A DNA stretch of 36,014 nt from Nanobdellota archaeon. Lineage in GTDB: Archaea > Nanobdellota > Nanobdellia > Woesearchaeales > GW2011-AR9. Every line of letters starts with the position of its first letter. Position 1 is the stretch's first letter. Below the pieces are notes generated by a model that saw only the letters and a program-made list of their open reading frames with translations, did no database searches and had not been told where the DNA came from. Positions 17,406 to 25,796 of this stretch are shown here, piece after piece. The stretch covers positions 1 through 36,014 of the forward strand of contig JAHJGQ010000091.1 in the NCBI GenBank assembly GCA_018824365.1. The letters are read 5' to 3'. Both the position numbers and the translations under genes were made by a program.

Positions 17406-17561
17406 ATTATTGCTTTAATAAATATACAAATTTGTCCCTGCTTTCTCTCTTGAAAGAGATGCTAATCTATTAGTATTAAAGTTATCCGGGGAAGAAGAGG
17501 GGCAGCCGATTATTTCCATGAATCTGCAAACCATAGGGGTTGAAAGCATAATGTTTTTTTC
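17406..17561. other. Intergenic region with hairpins, candidate small RNA
   Basis: This 156-nt gap lies between two convergent genes and has a patch richer in G than its surroundings (17488-17509). Short hairpins are visible: TCTCT-TGAA-AGAGA near 17445-17459 and AACC-ATAGG-GGTT near 17529-17541, with TGC/GCA flanks. A T-run follows (17552-17559). I recognise no RNA family. It may only be overlapping 3' UTRs. Confidence 0.25.
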
Positions 17562-18386
17562 TTATTTATCAAATTGTTTTAGCATATGATAAATCTTTAA
17601 ACAATCTGCTTTTGCAAAACTTCTTGAATGATAAATTTTCCCAAAAGTGTCTGGAACTTTTCTAAAATCAGAATGAACTTCACTATATGTAAAAAAAACA
17701 TCTACTTGTCCTGGATTATACTTTTGGACTTCTTTTTCAACTCTCCTTAAAGTTCTTCCAGTAACAACACTATCATCCATTACTAAAACTTTTTTTCCTT
17801 CTAAGACATCTGGATTCTCTAACCATTCAAACTGAGCTCCTTTACCTCTTCTTTTTGCTCTAGCTAGAACAAGAGGTAAGCCAAACAAGTTGAAAATCAA
17901 ACCAGTATAGATACCTCCGCTTGTTAATGGTGTGCTAATATCATAATCATCACACAAACGAGAAGCTGCGCTTAAAAGTTGAGGCATCTCAGAAGAGTAA
18001 CCCCTACTTTCAACATTACTTTCTTCCCTAAGTTTTGTTAATCTTTCATGTATTACGTCATCTATTGAACTAAATTTGTGCTTAAAAACAAGTGGGTCAC
18101 TCAAAGAGCTGTAATGTTTTTCAAAAATCTCTTCTACCTTCCAGTCATGAGCCAAGATCAAAGCTTTTGTTAACTTTCCATCATCATATAAAGATTCTAA
18201 GAAGCATCTTTTTTCTTCATCTGTTCCTGCTAATCTTAACAATTTGATTCTTGCATCAGTTAAATGAGGACAAGAACTATAAACCCCAATTTCATCAAGA
18301 AGATTTCTAGCACCATCTACATCATCTTCTATACTAAAACCAATTGCTTTACTAATTACTACCGCCGATTCAATATCTTGATCCAT
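17562..18386 (-). CDS. Phosphoribosyltransferase-domain protein
   Basis: The 274-residue protein has a C-terminal type I phosphoribosyltransferase fold. Its PRPP-binding signature is KVLVMDDSVVTGRTL (residues 199-213), preceded by a LTSGGIYTGLIFNLFGLPLVLARAKRRG region that forms the first loop and core strands. The first 130 residues are helical and not recognised. The extra domain and the RRGKG basic patch differ from short HPRT/APRT enzymes. The reaction cannot be fixed from sequence. Base salvage is plausible given the pyrimidine genes nearby. The promoter lies inside an inverted repeat. It converges with pyrD. Confidence 0.8.
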   Translation of the reverse strand: MDQDIESAVVISKAIGFSIEDDVDGARNLLDEIGVYSSCPHLTDARIKLLRLAGTDEEKRCFLESLYDDGKLTKALILAHDWKVEEIFEKHYSSLSDPLVFKHKFSSIDDVIHERLTKLREESNVESRGYSSEMPQLLSAASRLCDDYDISTPLTSGGIYTGLIFNLFGLPLVLARAKRRGKGAQFEWLENPDVLEGKKVLVMDDSVVTGRTLRRVEKEVQKYNPGQVDVFFTYSEVHSDFRKVPDTFGKIYHSRSFAKADCLKIYHMLKQFDK

Positions 18387-18405
18387 ATATTAACTAAAAA
18401 AAATC

Positions 18406-18431
18406 ACCCATTTATAAAATTTTCTATGGGT
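18406..18431 (-). promoter_or_regulatory. Inverted repeat bracketing the phosphoribosyltransferase TATA box
   Basis: ACCCAT (18406-18411) and ATGGGT (18426-18431) are perfect 6-bp inverted arms separated by 14 nt. The spacer contains the TATA box ATTTTATAAA on the minus strand, about 33 nt upstream of the ATG at 18386. A dimeric regulator bound here would block or modulate TBP binding. This is an inference from geometry. Confidence 0.45.
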
Positions 18432-18620
18432 TTGTTACTTGAGAGTTACTATCCGATATTAACCGGCTTTCATTTCTACTTTTTTAAAATCATCCTATAA
18501 AATCATAAAAGTTTCAATTAAGCTAATAACATAAAAAGAAATAGGAAGATTATGTTAGTGTTAGATAATATGCATAGAATTGTCTAAAATTTTAAATGTG
18601 TTCTTACCTTTGGAACAACT

Positions 18621-19217
18621 ATGATACATATTAAAGGCTCCGATAATGAATATAAGATATCTCTCGGTTCTAAAGATCCAGAAACAACATTATCAGTCAT
18701 TAATAAAGATATTTTAAAATTTATTAAAAAATTGAATGGAGAGGAAGAGGAAGAATCTTTTGCTTACATTCACGAAGCCGCCAAGATTGCTGAATATTCT
18801 TCTTGTTTACGTTCAAAGTGCGGTTCGGTGATAGTAAACGGTAATAAGATCATCGGTAAAGGGTTTAACTCTCCGCCGTTAAACAAAACGATAGATCACT
18901 GCTTTAAAGATAATCTACCAGAAGATTTCAAATCGGATAAAACTTGTTGTGTCCACGCAGAACAACGTGCGGTGATGGATGCTTTAAGAAACAATCCTGA
19001 AGAAATAGCAGATTCACGAATCTATTTCATCCGACTTGATCAATATGGCAGTGTAAAGAAATCCGGACAACCTTACTGTACTATTTGTAGCAAATTAGTC
19101 CTAGATGTAGGAATTGCGGAATTTGCTCTTTGGCATGATGATGGTATTTATGTTTATAATACTGAAGAATATAATCGGCTTTCTTTTCAGTTTAGGTCAA
19201 GCAATATTATCAAGTAA
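18621..19217 (+). CDS. dCMP/cytidine deaminase-family protein
   Basis: The 198-residue protein contains the zinc-dependent deaminase signature. HAE lies at residues 112-114 (CCVHAEQRAVMDAL), with Cys153 and Cys156 in QPYCTICSKLV. The substrate-side strand is CGSVIVNGNKIIGKGFNSPP (67-86). This matches the dCMP deaminase/ComEB group, which converts dCMP to dUMP. The first 45 residues are an extension outside the domain. A TATA-like TTTTAAATG about 31 nt upstream supports the ATG at 18621. CTP synthase and a phosphoribosyltransferase nearby are consistent with pyrimidine metabolism, but guanine- or RNA-directed activity cannot be excluded. Confidence 0.85.
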   Translation: MIHIKGSDNEYKISLGSKDPETTLSVINKDILKFIKKLNGEEEEESFAYIHEAAKIAEYSSCLRSKCGSVIVNGNKIIGKGFNSPPLNKTIDHCFKDNLPEDFKSDKTCCVHAEQRAVMDALRNNPEEIADSRIYFIRLDQYGSVKKSGQPYCTICSKLVLDVGIAEFALWHDDGIYVYNTEEYNRLSFQFRSSNIIK

Positions 19218-19247
19218 CGAAAATATAATAAACACAAATTTCCATTA

Positions 19248-21140
19248 ATGAGTTATATGATTCTTGGTAGAATTACAGGAAAAGTAAGCACCACACAATT
19301 TCAGTTCTCTGTGAGTGGTACAGATACTAAAAAATTTCAGTTCATTCAGGTTAATCATCCTGAATACGGTTTTGTTCTCGGACAAGTCATGGAACTGGAA
19401 CGGACAGCTGAAGGAATGGAAGCTAAGTGCAATGTTATTGGTTATAAAGATTTGGATGGAAGAATAAAAGGAATAAGAACTCCTTTCAACCTTAATACAG
19501 AAGTATTGGATGCAGAAGACTCATTCATCAAAAAGATTATTGAACTTGAAGGAGAGGGTGGTTTTATAGGAAAGCTAGAAGGGAAAGATATTTCGGTTAG
19601 AGTTAATCTACAAAAAATTCTTACTAAACATCTTGCCGTATTAGCTAAATCTGGTGCGGGGAAAAGTTATACCGTCGGTGTTCTTTTGGAAGAGATTATG
19701 GAGAAGAATGTTCCTTTGTTGATAATCGATCCTCACGGAGAATACTCTTCAATGAAAGAACCGTCGGATGAGGAGCAGGAGAAGTTGATTGCTTGGAATA
19801 TAGATAAGAAAAGATACAGTCAAAAGATACAAGAATATGGTGACCTGAATATTAACGAAAATCTTCGTCCTTTAAAATTGAATGAGAAAATGAGTTCTTA
19901 CGAATTGATGAAAATATTACCTATACAGCTTACTAACACCCAGGAAGCAATTCTTTTTTCCATAATTAAAGATTTAGAAGAAATTAATTTTGATAATATC
20001 ATATTAGGATTAGAACAATTGAATTCCAGTGGAAAATGGAGTTTAATTGACACGATGATGTATTTAAGAGACCTGAAATTGTTTTCTGCACATCACACAA
20101 GTTTCAATGAGATTATCCAACCAGGAAAATGTTCAATCATCAACTTAAAAGGAATTTCCCCAGAAGTGCAGGAAGTTGTTGTTTACAAATTACTCAAAGA
20201 TCTGTTCTTAGCTAGGAAGCAAGATAAAATACCCCCTTTTTTTTGTGTAATTGAAGAAGCACACAATTTCTGTCCGGAGAAAGGTTTTGGTAGAGCTAAG
20301 AGTTCAGAAGTGATTAGATTAATATCTTCTGAAGGAAGAAAATTTGGTTTAGGCCTATGTGTTGTTTCACAACGGCCGGCATTAGTACAGAAAACAGTAT
20401 TAGCGCAATGTAGTACACAAATTATAATGAAAATAACCAACCCTAATGATTTAAGAGCAATAACCGGTTCGATTGAAGGAATTACTTCAGAAGCTACTGA
20501 AGAGATTCAAAATCTTCCAGTTGGTTCTGCTTTAGTTTGTGGAATTGTTGACAGACCGCTAGTTGTTAATATCAGGCCAAGAAAAAGTAAACATGGAGGA
20601 CATGCAGTAAACATATTAGGAAATTCAACAAGCGAAACATATGTTCCTAAAACAGAAAATAGGACAGAAGAGAATATAGAAGATGGAATAGAAATTGAGA
20701 GATATGATCAAGAATACAACAAAGATGTATTTAAAGAAAACAAGAAATTTGAAGAGAAAAATCTATTGTCAATTATTAAGCCAACCATAAATATTAAAGA
20801 GATTAAGTTAATGAGTGAAAGGCCCATAAGTAAAATTACCACTTATTTGATTCCAGCAATATTTTTTTCTTGTAAATTTAAAGGAGAAAATATCAACTTC
20901 CTTGTTGATAAGATTAAAGGGAAGATTATCTTAAATCCTGAAAAAGACGAAAAGAGAGATATTTTTCGTTTAGATTTGGATTGTAATTTTTTACGTAAAC
21001 CTTCATTTGAAAGTATTAATTATGATACCAAAATGGAGGAAAAAATATCTTCAGGCAGATTAAGAGAAGAATTGAGCAAATATTGTAAAGTTGATGATTT
21101 TAAAGAATGTTTTATTGTCTATTATAAGATTGATTATTAA
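19248..21140 (+). CDS. herA: HerA-type bipolar DNA helicase/ATPase
   Basis: The 630-residue protein matches HerA, the FtsK-HerA superfamily hexameric ATPase that works with nuclease NurA in DNA end resection. The N-terminal HAS-barrel region covers about 1-95. Walker A is AKSGAGKSYT (about 133-142), followed by LLIIDPHGEYSSM. Walker B is FFCVIEEAHNF (about 330-340), and the sensor region reads LCVVSQRPALVQKTVLAQCSTQIIMKITNPND. A C-terminal extension of about 180 residues (from about 455) is lysine- and glutamate-rich and then beta-like. NurA, Mre11 and Rad50 are not adjacent, unlike in many archaea. A second ATG three codons in (19257) is an alternative start. Confidence 0.88.
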   Translation: MSYMILGRITGKVSTTQFQFSVSGTDTKKFQFIQVNHPEYGFVLGQVMELERTAEGMEAKCNVIGYKDLDGRIKGIRTPFNLNTEVLDAEDSFIKKIIELEGEGGFIGKLEGKDISVRVNLQKILTKHLAVLAKSGAGKSYTVGVLLEEIMEKNVPLLIIDPHGEYSSMKEPSDEEQEKLIAWNIDKKRYSQKIQEYGDLNINENLRPLKLNEKMSSYELMKILPIQLTNTQEAILFSIIKDLEEINFDNIILGLEQLNSSGKWSLIDTMMYLRDLKLFSAHHTSFNEIIQPGKCSIINLKGISPEVQEVVVYKLLKDLFLARKQDKIPPFFCVIEEAHNFCPEKGFGRAKSSEVIRLISSEGRKFGLGLCVVSQRPALVQKTVLAQCSTQIIMKITNPNDLRAITGSIEGITSEATEEIQNLPVGSALVCGIVDRPLVVNIRPRKSKHGGHAVNILGNSTSETYVPKTENRTEENIEDGIEIERYDQEYNKDVFKENKKFEEKNLLSIIKPTINIKEIKLMSERPISKITTYLIPAIFFSCKFKGENINFLVDKIKGKIILNPEKDEKRDIFRLDLDCNFLRKPSFESINYDTKMEEKISSGRLREELSKYCKVDDFKECFIVYYKIDY

Positions 21141-21173
21141 CAAACTGTCCTTACCGGATAGATGTTCTTAAAT

Positions 21174-21181
21174 TTTATAAA
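21174..21181 (+). promoter_or_regulatory. TATA box for pyrG, leaderless spacing
   Basis: TTTATAAA begins 29 nt upstream of the ATG at 21203, with no Shine-Dalgarno between, which fixes this start. Confidence 0.6.
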
Positions 21182-21202
21182 TGAGCACCACTTCTAATAA
21201 AA

Positions 21203-22840
21203 ATGCACGCTGTAAATAATACTAAAAAACTGAAATTTATAGTTGTTACTGGAGGTGTTCTTTCTGGGTTGGGTAAGGGCGTTGCTGCTGCTTCTATAGG
21301 TAAACTTCTTTCTTCAAAGTTGAAAATCGTCCCAATGAAATTAGATGGTTATCTCAATGTAGATCCTGGAACTATGAATCCAATAGAACATGGTGAAGTA
21401 TTTGTCCTTGACGATGGAGGGGAAGTAGACATGGACTTTGGACATTATGAGCGTTTCATCAATACAACTTGCAAGTTTGAATGGAATTTGACCATGGGTA
21501 AAGTATTTACAGAAATTAGAGAGAGGGAGAGAAAAGGAGATTATCTTGGAAAAACTGTCCAATTTGTTCCACATGTTGTTGATCTTATCAAAGAAAAATT
21601 CTTCCAAGTGGCAGAAAAAGAAAATGCGGATTTAATGTTAATTGAAGTTGGAGGAACCGTTGGAGATATCGAAAATGAACCCTATATTGAAGCAGTTAGA
21701 CAGCTTAAAAGTGATGTTGGAAGTGAGAACATATTATATGTTCACTTAACTTATGTTCCCATACCAGGAGGAGTTAATGAACAGAAAACTAAACCTACAC
21801 AACAAAGTGTCAAGATGCTTACAGAAAGGGGAATACAACCAGATGTTATCATCGGCAGATCACCAGAAAAACTTGGTGATAACGTGAAAGAAAAAATTGC
21901 TTGTTTTTGTGGATTAAAAAGAAATGAAGTTATTAGTGGTGTTGATGTAGATAGTGTTTACAAAATTCCGTTAATATTTGAAATGGAAGGTCTAAGTGGA
22001 ATAATACATAAAAAACTGCAAATATACAGTCCGCCAGATTTGAGGGAATGGCAAGTTCTGGTTGATAACTTAAATAATTTAAAAGAAAGTATAACTATTG
22101 CTATATGTGGAAAATACACTAATTTAGAAGATAGTTACGCTAGTATAAATGAAGCCCTGATGCATTGTAGTGCCCAGACAAAACATAAGATTGATTTAAA
22201 ATTTATAGAGACAACAAATATTGAAAATGGAGATATATCAATTCAAGAAGCATTGCAAGGAGTCAATGGAGTTATCATTCCTGGAGGTTTTGGAGATAGA
22301 GGGACAGAAGGAAAAATAGAAGTAATTAAACATTGTCGAGAACAAAAAATTCCTTTCTTAGGAATATGCCTTGGTTTACAGCTTGCTGTCGTTGAATATG
22401 CTAGAAATGTATGTGAATTATATAAAGCCAATAGTAGTGAAATTGATAAAAATACCCTTTACCCAGTAGTTGACTTTCTTCCAGAACAAAGAAAAATTGA
22501 AAACAAAGGCGGTACGATGAGACTTGGTTCATATAAAGCGATACTTAAAGAAGGAAGCCTAGCAAAAAAATTATATAAATCTGAATTTGTTTGGGAAAGA
22601 CATAGGCATAGATATGAAGTAAACCCAGATTATCATCAAATATTACAAAATAATGGTCTAGTCATCTCCGGTATATCTCCTGACGAGAGGTTAGCTGAAT
22701 TCATTGAGATCGATGATCACCCATATTTTATCGCTACACAATCACACCCAGAATTAAAAAGTAAATTGATAAAACCTGCACCTTTGTTTTTAGGTTTGGT
22801 AAATTCTGTTATCTCAAGAAAATCACCACTATTAAAGTAA
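21203..22840 (+). CDS. pyrG: CTP synthase
   Basis: The 545-residue protein has the standard length and both domains of CTP synthase, which makes CTP from UTP, ATP and glutamine. The synthetase domain starts KFIVVTGGVLSGLGKGVAAASIG with the P-loop and LDGYLNVDPGTMNP. It continues DDGGEVDMDFGHYERF and VEVGGTVGDIE-type motifs (LIEVGGTVGDIENEPY). The glutaminase domain has the oxyanion loop VIIPGGFGDRG, the nucleophile Cys in GICLGLQLAVVEYARN (about residue 388), and the His-Glu pair in SHPELKSK (about 513). It is an independent transcription unit and follows herA. Confidence 0.97.
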   Translation: MHAVNNTKKLKFIVVTGGVLSGLGKGVAAASIGKLLSSKLKIVPMKLDGYLNVDPGTMNPIEHGEVFVLDDGGEVDMDFGHYERFINTTCKFEWNLTMGKVFTEIRERERKGDYLGKTVQFVPHVVDLIKEKFFQVAEKENADLMLIEVGGTVGDIENEPYIEAVRQLKSDVGSENILYVHLTYVPIPGGVNEQKTKPTQQSVKMLTERGIQPDVIIGRSPEKLGDNVKEKIACFCGLKRNEVISGVDVDSVYKIPLIFEMEGLSGIIHKKLQIYSPPDLREWQVLVDNLNNLKESITIAICGKYTNLEDSYASINEALMHCSAQTKHKIDLKFIETTNIENGDISIQEALQGVNGVIIPGGFGDRGTEGKIEVIKHCREQKIPFLGICLGLQLAVVEYARNVCELYKANSSEIDKNTLYPVVDFLPEQRKIENKGGTMRLGSYKAILKEGSLAKKLYKSEFVWERHRHRYEVNPDYHQILQNNGLVISGISPDERLAEFIEIDDHPYFIATQSHPELKSKLIKPAPLFLGLVNSVISRKSPLLK

Positions 22841-22883
22841 AAAAAATCTATTTATAATATTAACACTCTTTCTAGATATATAA

Positions 22884-23717
22884 ATGGTGGCAAGAAAAAA
22901 AAACCTAATCAGAAAAAGCCTTTTTAGATTAAGCTGGGAAATTGTAAAGAACAACAAGATACTTTTTTTTCCAAACATAGCTATATTAATTAGTAACATA
23001 ATTCTTCTTGGTTTACTTTTTAATTTTACGGGATTTGGAATTTCGCTCTGGAAAAATAATCTGAATAACTTGATAGAAGTTACTGTCTCTTTAAGGTTTT
23101 TTTCTGTTTTTGTTATCTATCTAATACTTAATATGCTAATAGATAATTTCTTTTATACTTTTAAATATGGTTTAATAAAAGACATATTATTGAAAGGAAA
23201 GACTGATTTAAGAAAAGGGTTTTATTTTGCAAAAAAATATTATTGGACTACGCTTGGAATACATATCTTAAGCGTTCTTATAATATTTATTTCTATGGCT
23301 TTGCTAGCTTTGTTGATTTTCCTGATGCTGCCATTAAATCAATTGGTTACAGTTTCGGTATTTATACCATTATTAATCGTATATTTCGTTTATATGAGCA
23401 TAAGGCTATTTTTCATTTACCCGATCATGACTTTTGAGAAGAAGGGCGCATATAATTCTTTGGTTGAAGATTTCCATTTTGTCAAGACTCATTTTAGCCA
23501 TACTTTCGTCAGTTGGCTTGTTGTTGTTGGAATTTCGATTCTAGTTTCAATAATTAATAAAAATATAGGATATGTTAGCGAGATATTGTATGGACAATTA
23601 TTTATTTTGGGATTGATTGGATTTTCTTTAATAATAGTTATTGAATTTATTGTATCAGTATGGGAGCATGTTTATATTTTTAAGAGTTATTTGACTGCTA
23701 AGAAAAGAAGTTCCTAA
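22884..23717 (+). CDS. Polytopic membrane protein of unknown function
   Basis: The 277-residue protein has about six hydrophobic segments (near residues 28-50, 68-88, 125-150, 155-178, 208-228 and 238-262) and basic ends. Each half has a long amphipathic stretch (KYGLIKDILLKGKTDLRKGFYFAKKYYW and EKKGAYNSLVEDFHFVKTHF). This repeats a pattern seen in uncharacterised archaeal and bacterial integral membrane proteins with internal duplication. No transporter or enzyme signature is visible. It follows pyrG by 43 nt and converges on ribL. Confidence 0.7.
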   Translation: MVARKKNLIRKSLFRLSWEIVKNNKILFFPNIAILISNIILLGLLFNFTGFGISLWKNNLNNLIEVTVSLRFFSVFVIYLILNMLIDNFFYTFKYGLIKDILLKGKTDLRKGFYFAKKYYWTTLGIHILSVLIIFISMALLALLIFLMLPLNQLVTVSVFIPLLIVYFVYMSIRLFFIYPIMTFEKKGAYNSLVEDFHFVKTHFSHTFVSWLVVVGISILVSIINKNIGYVSEILYGQLFILGLIGFSLIIVIEFIVSVWEHVYIFKSYLTAKKRSS

Positions 23718-23754
23718 AAATAGGAAAATGTTTGTTAGAAAAGTGAAATGATCT

Positions 23755-24165
23755 TTATGTTGAGCAAGAATTTCTAAACAAAGTTGATTTAAATTTATTT
23801 TTGTTGTAAGATTTCATCATTTTTATTTCTGGAGTTAAATTTAACTCTTTCAGTTTATTAGTCAGTTCTTTTTCATCAATTTTATGGTCGTAACCTAAAC
23901 AGACAACATCCGGTTTGTTTTCTTGGATCGGTTTAAGGAAATTTTTTAAGTCGCCTAAAACAGCTTTATCGACAATCTTTAAACTTTTGATCAATTCGAA
24001 CCTTTCTTTCTCATTGAAAATCAATTTCTTTTTTTGTTTTTGTTTTGTCTTATCTCTGGCGACGACAACAATTAGATAATCACCATATCTTTTTGCTTGT
24101 TTTAAATAGTTCAGATGGCCCAGATGCAATATGTCAAATGTGCCGAAGCAGATTACTTTTTTCAT
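23755..24165 (-). CDS. ribL: FAD synthase / cytidylyltransferase-like protein (RibL type)
   Basis: The 136-residue protein is a minimal nucleotidyltransferase of the HxGH superfamily. GTFDILHLGHLNYLKQAKRYGD (from residue 8) holds the HxGH motif. IVVVARDKTKQKQKKKLIFNEKERFELI matches the ARD-T-KRRKK-P-E-R region of archaeal RibL, and KPDVVCLGYDHKIDEKELTNKL follows. Archaeal RibL makes FAD from FMN using CTP or ATP, while related proteins use glycerol-3-phosphate. The substrate is assigned from overall likeness. FAD supply would serve the flavoenzymes here, such as PyrD's FMN-linked chemistry, only indirectly. Its start overlaps dph6 by 4 nt. Confidence 0.8.
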   Translation of the reverse strand: MKKVICFGTFDILHLGHLNYLKQAKRYGDYLIVVVARDKTKQKQKKKLIFNEKERFELIKSLKIVDKAVLGDLKNFLKPIQENKPDVVCLGYDHKIDEKELTNKLKELNLTPEIKMMKSYNKNKFKSTLFRNSCST

Positions 24166-24848
24166 TTTTTTATCAATTTGGCTTTCTTAACTATCAATCT
24201 TCCTGTATAATCATTTTCCATTATTTTCTCTGATTCAATAATCTTTATTTTCTTCTTGAATAGGGGGCAATCAAGAACAAGCGATTCTGCTTCTCCACCT
24301 TCAAAAGCAATATGAAATCCAGTTTCTTTATTAAGATCTTTTAATTTATCGAGTTCGCTATTAGTAATTATTTTTCCAAGCCAGTCTTTAGACATACCTT
24401 CACCAGCTACGCTTGTCAAAATAAACTTAAAACCTTTTTCTAACAACTCTTCCATCAATTTCTCTTGAGATCTATGCCATAACGGAGAAAAAACTTTTAA
24501 TCCTAACTTCTCAGCAATCTTTTCTATCCTGCTGCTTTGATATTCTGAAAATAAAGCTCCAGTGATTAAACCTTCAAATTCAAAATTATCTTTAGCTTTC
24601 TGGATTGTTTTCTCTAAATCTTTCAACTCTTCTTCTTTTATTCCCTCAGTTCCACCAATAACAATGGGAATATCCATAGATTCAGCTTGCAGTTCTGTCA
24701 ATTCAATTGCTGGGGTGTGAAACATGTACGAATCTGGATTTTCAGATTTCATGGTAATCAAACAGGTAATTTCATGACCTTGTTGCTTAGCTAAATAAAT
24801 CGCATAAGTGGAATCTTTCCCTCCAGTAAATAAAGCTGCTAATTTCAT
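24162..24848 (-). CDS. dph6: Diphthine-ammonia ligase
   Basis: The 228-residue protein matches the Dph6/MJ0570 ATP-pyrophosphatase family, which amidates diphthine to diphthamide on elongation factor 2. The PP-loop is FTGGKDSTYAIYLA (residues 7-20). The family motifs SYMFHTPAIELTELQAESMDIPI, LITGALFSEYQSSRIEKIAEKLGLKVFSPLW and GFKFILTSVAGEGMSKDWLGK are present, along with HIAFEGGEAESLVLDCPLF at the end. It is the upstream partner of ribL in a tight two-gene operon (ATGA overlap). It is divergent from the asparagine synthetase-like gene, with a 45-nt gap holding that gene's promoter. Confidence 0.93.
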   Translation of the reverse strand: MKLAALFTGGKDSTYAIYLAKQQGHEITCLITMKSENPDSYMFHTPAIELTELQAESMDIPIVIGGTEGIKEEELKDLEKTIQKAKDNFEFEGLITGALFSEYQSSRIEKIAEKLGLKVFSPLWHRSQEKLMEELLEKGFKFILTSVAGEGMSKDWLGKIITNSELDKLKDLNKETGFHIAFEGGEAESLVLDCPLFKKKIKIIESEKIMENDYTGRLIVKKAKLIKK

Positions 24849-24872
24849 ATTTAACCTAAATTGTACTAAATT

Positions 24873-24880
24873 TTTATAAA
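24873..24880 (+). promoter_or_regulatory. TATA box that selects the ATG at 24903
   Basis: TTTATAAA is 21 nt from the ATG at 24894 but 30 nt from the ATG at 24903. The latter equals the spacing of other leaderless genes in this window, so translation probably begins at the second ATG. Confidence 0.5.
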
Positions 24881-24902
24881 ATTATAGTAAAATATGATTA
24901 AA

Positions 24903-25796
24903 ATGGAAGAATTATGGTTAGAAAGAAAAAGACTTGTTAGTGAAAAAAAATGGATTGAAGTAATTGATAATCTAAAAAGTGAAGAAATAATAGAAAATAA
25001 AGAAGAAGCAAAAAAAATTCTTAAAGAAAAACTAATTTTTTCTATTGAAAAAAGAATTCCTAAAGAAAGATTTGGTATTTTTTTCTCTGGCGGAGTTGAT
25101 AGTTCTCTTATTGCAGCGATATGTAAGCGCCTAAAGAAAGATTTTATTTGTTATACGGTTGGATTTCAGGAAAATACAAAAGAGCCCGAAGATGTTATTG
25201 AAGCTAAAAAAGTTGCTAAAAAACTTGGTCTTGAATTAAAGTATAAAATTTTTGATTTAAATGAAGCTAAAGAAATAATCCAAAAAACTTCTAAACTTCT
25301 AAAAAAAGTTGGGAAGAATGATGTTGTCAATATTGGAGTAGGTTCGGTAGTTTTAGCAGCAATAGAATTGGCAAGTAAAGATAATATCATTTATTTTTTA
25401 GGCGGATTGGGAAGTGAAGAAATATTTGCCGGTTATGAAAGACATGAAAAAGCAAAAGAAATTAACAAAGAATGTTGGAATGGATTAAAGAAGATGTGGG
25501 AAAGAGATTTAGTGAGAGATTTTAATCTGGCAAAAGAATTTAGTGTTATAATCAAAACGCCTTTCTTAGATGAAGAATTAATCAAATATGCAATGAAAAT
25601 TCCTGCAGGATGGAAAATTGTTGATGGCAAGAAAAAAGTAGTTTTAAGAGAAGTTGCTGAAGAATTTTTAGGGGAATTTGCCTGGAGGAAAAAAAAAGCT
25701 GCTCAGTATGGAAGTTGTTTTGATAAGGCTATTTCAAAGTTAGCCAGGAAGGAAGGTTTTAAGTTGAAAAAGGAATATTTAGATTACCTCAAATGA
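24903..25796 (+). CDS. Asparagine synthetase-like protein without a glutaminase domain
   Basis: The protein has 297 residues from the preferred start (300 from the ATG at 24894). It corresponds to the synthetase half of class B asparagine synthetase. FFSGGVDSSLIAAICKRL holds the PP-loop, followed by YTVGFQENTKEPEDVIEAKKVAKKLGL, LGGLGSEEIFAGYERHEKA, TPFLDEELIKYAMKIP and KVVLREVAEEFL. The N-terminal class II glutaminase with its catalytic Cys is absent, and about 60 helical residues stand in its place. It could use free ammonia or act on another carboxylate (beta-lactam synthetase-like or tRNA-linked). The substrate is not visible. Its last 13 nt overlap the convergent DRG gene. Confidence 0.83.
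   Translation: MEELWLERKRLVSEKKWIEVIDNLKSEEIIENKEEAKKILKEKLIFSIEKRIPKERFGIFFSGGVDSSLIAAICKRLKKDFICYTVGFQENTKEPEDVIEAKKVAKKLGLELKYKIFDLNEAKEIIQKTSKLLKKVGKNDVVNIGVGSVVLAAIELASKDNIIYFLGGLGSEEIFAGYERHEKAKEINKECWNGLKKMWERDLVRDFNLAKEFSVIIKTPFLDEELIKYAMKIPAGWKIVDGKKKVVLREVAEEFLGEFAWRKKKAAQYGSCFDKAISKLARKEGFKLKKEYLDYLK

Noticed and set aside
18552-18587. 11-codon mini-ORF upstream of the deaminase
   Set aside because: It lies upstream of the TATA-like box that correctly positions the deaminase start, so it is probably not on the mRNA.
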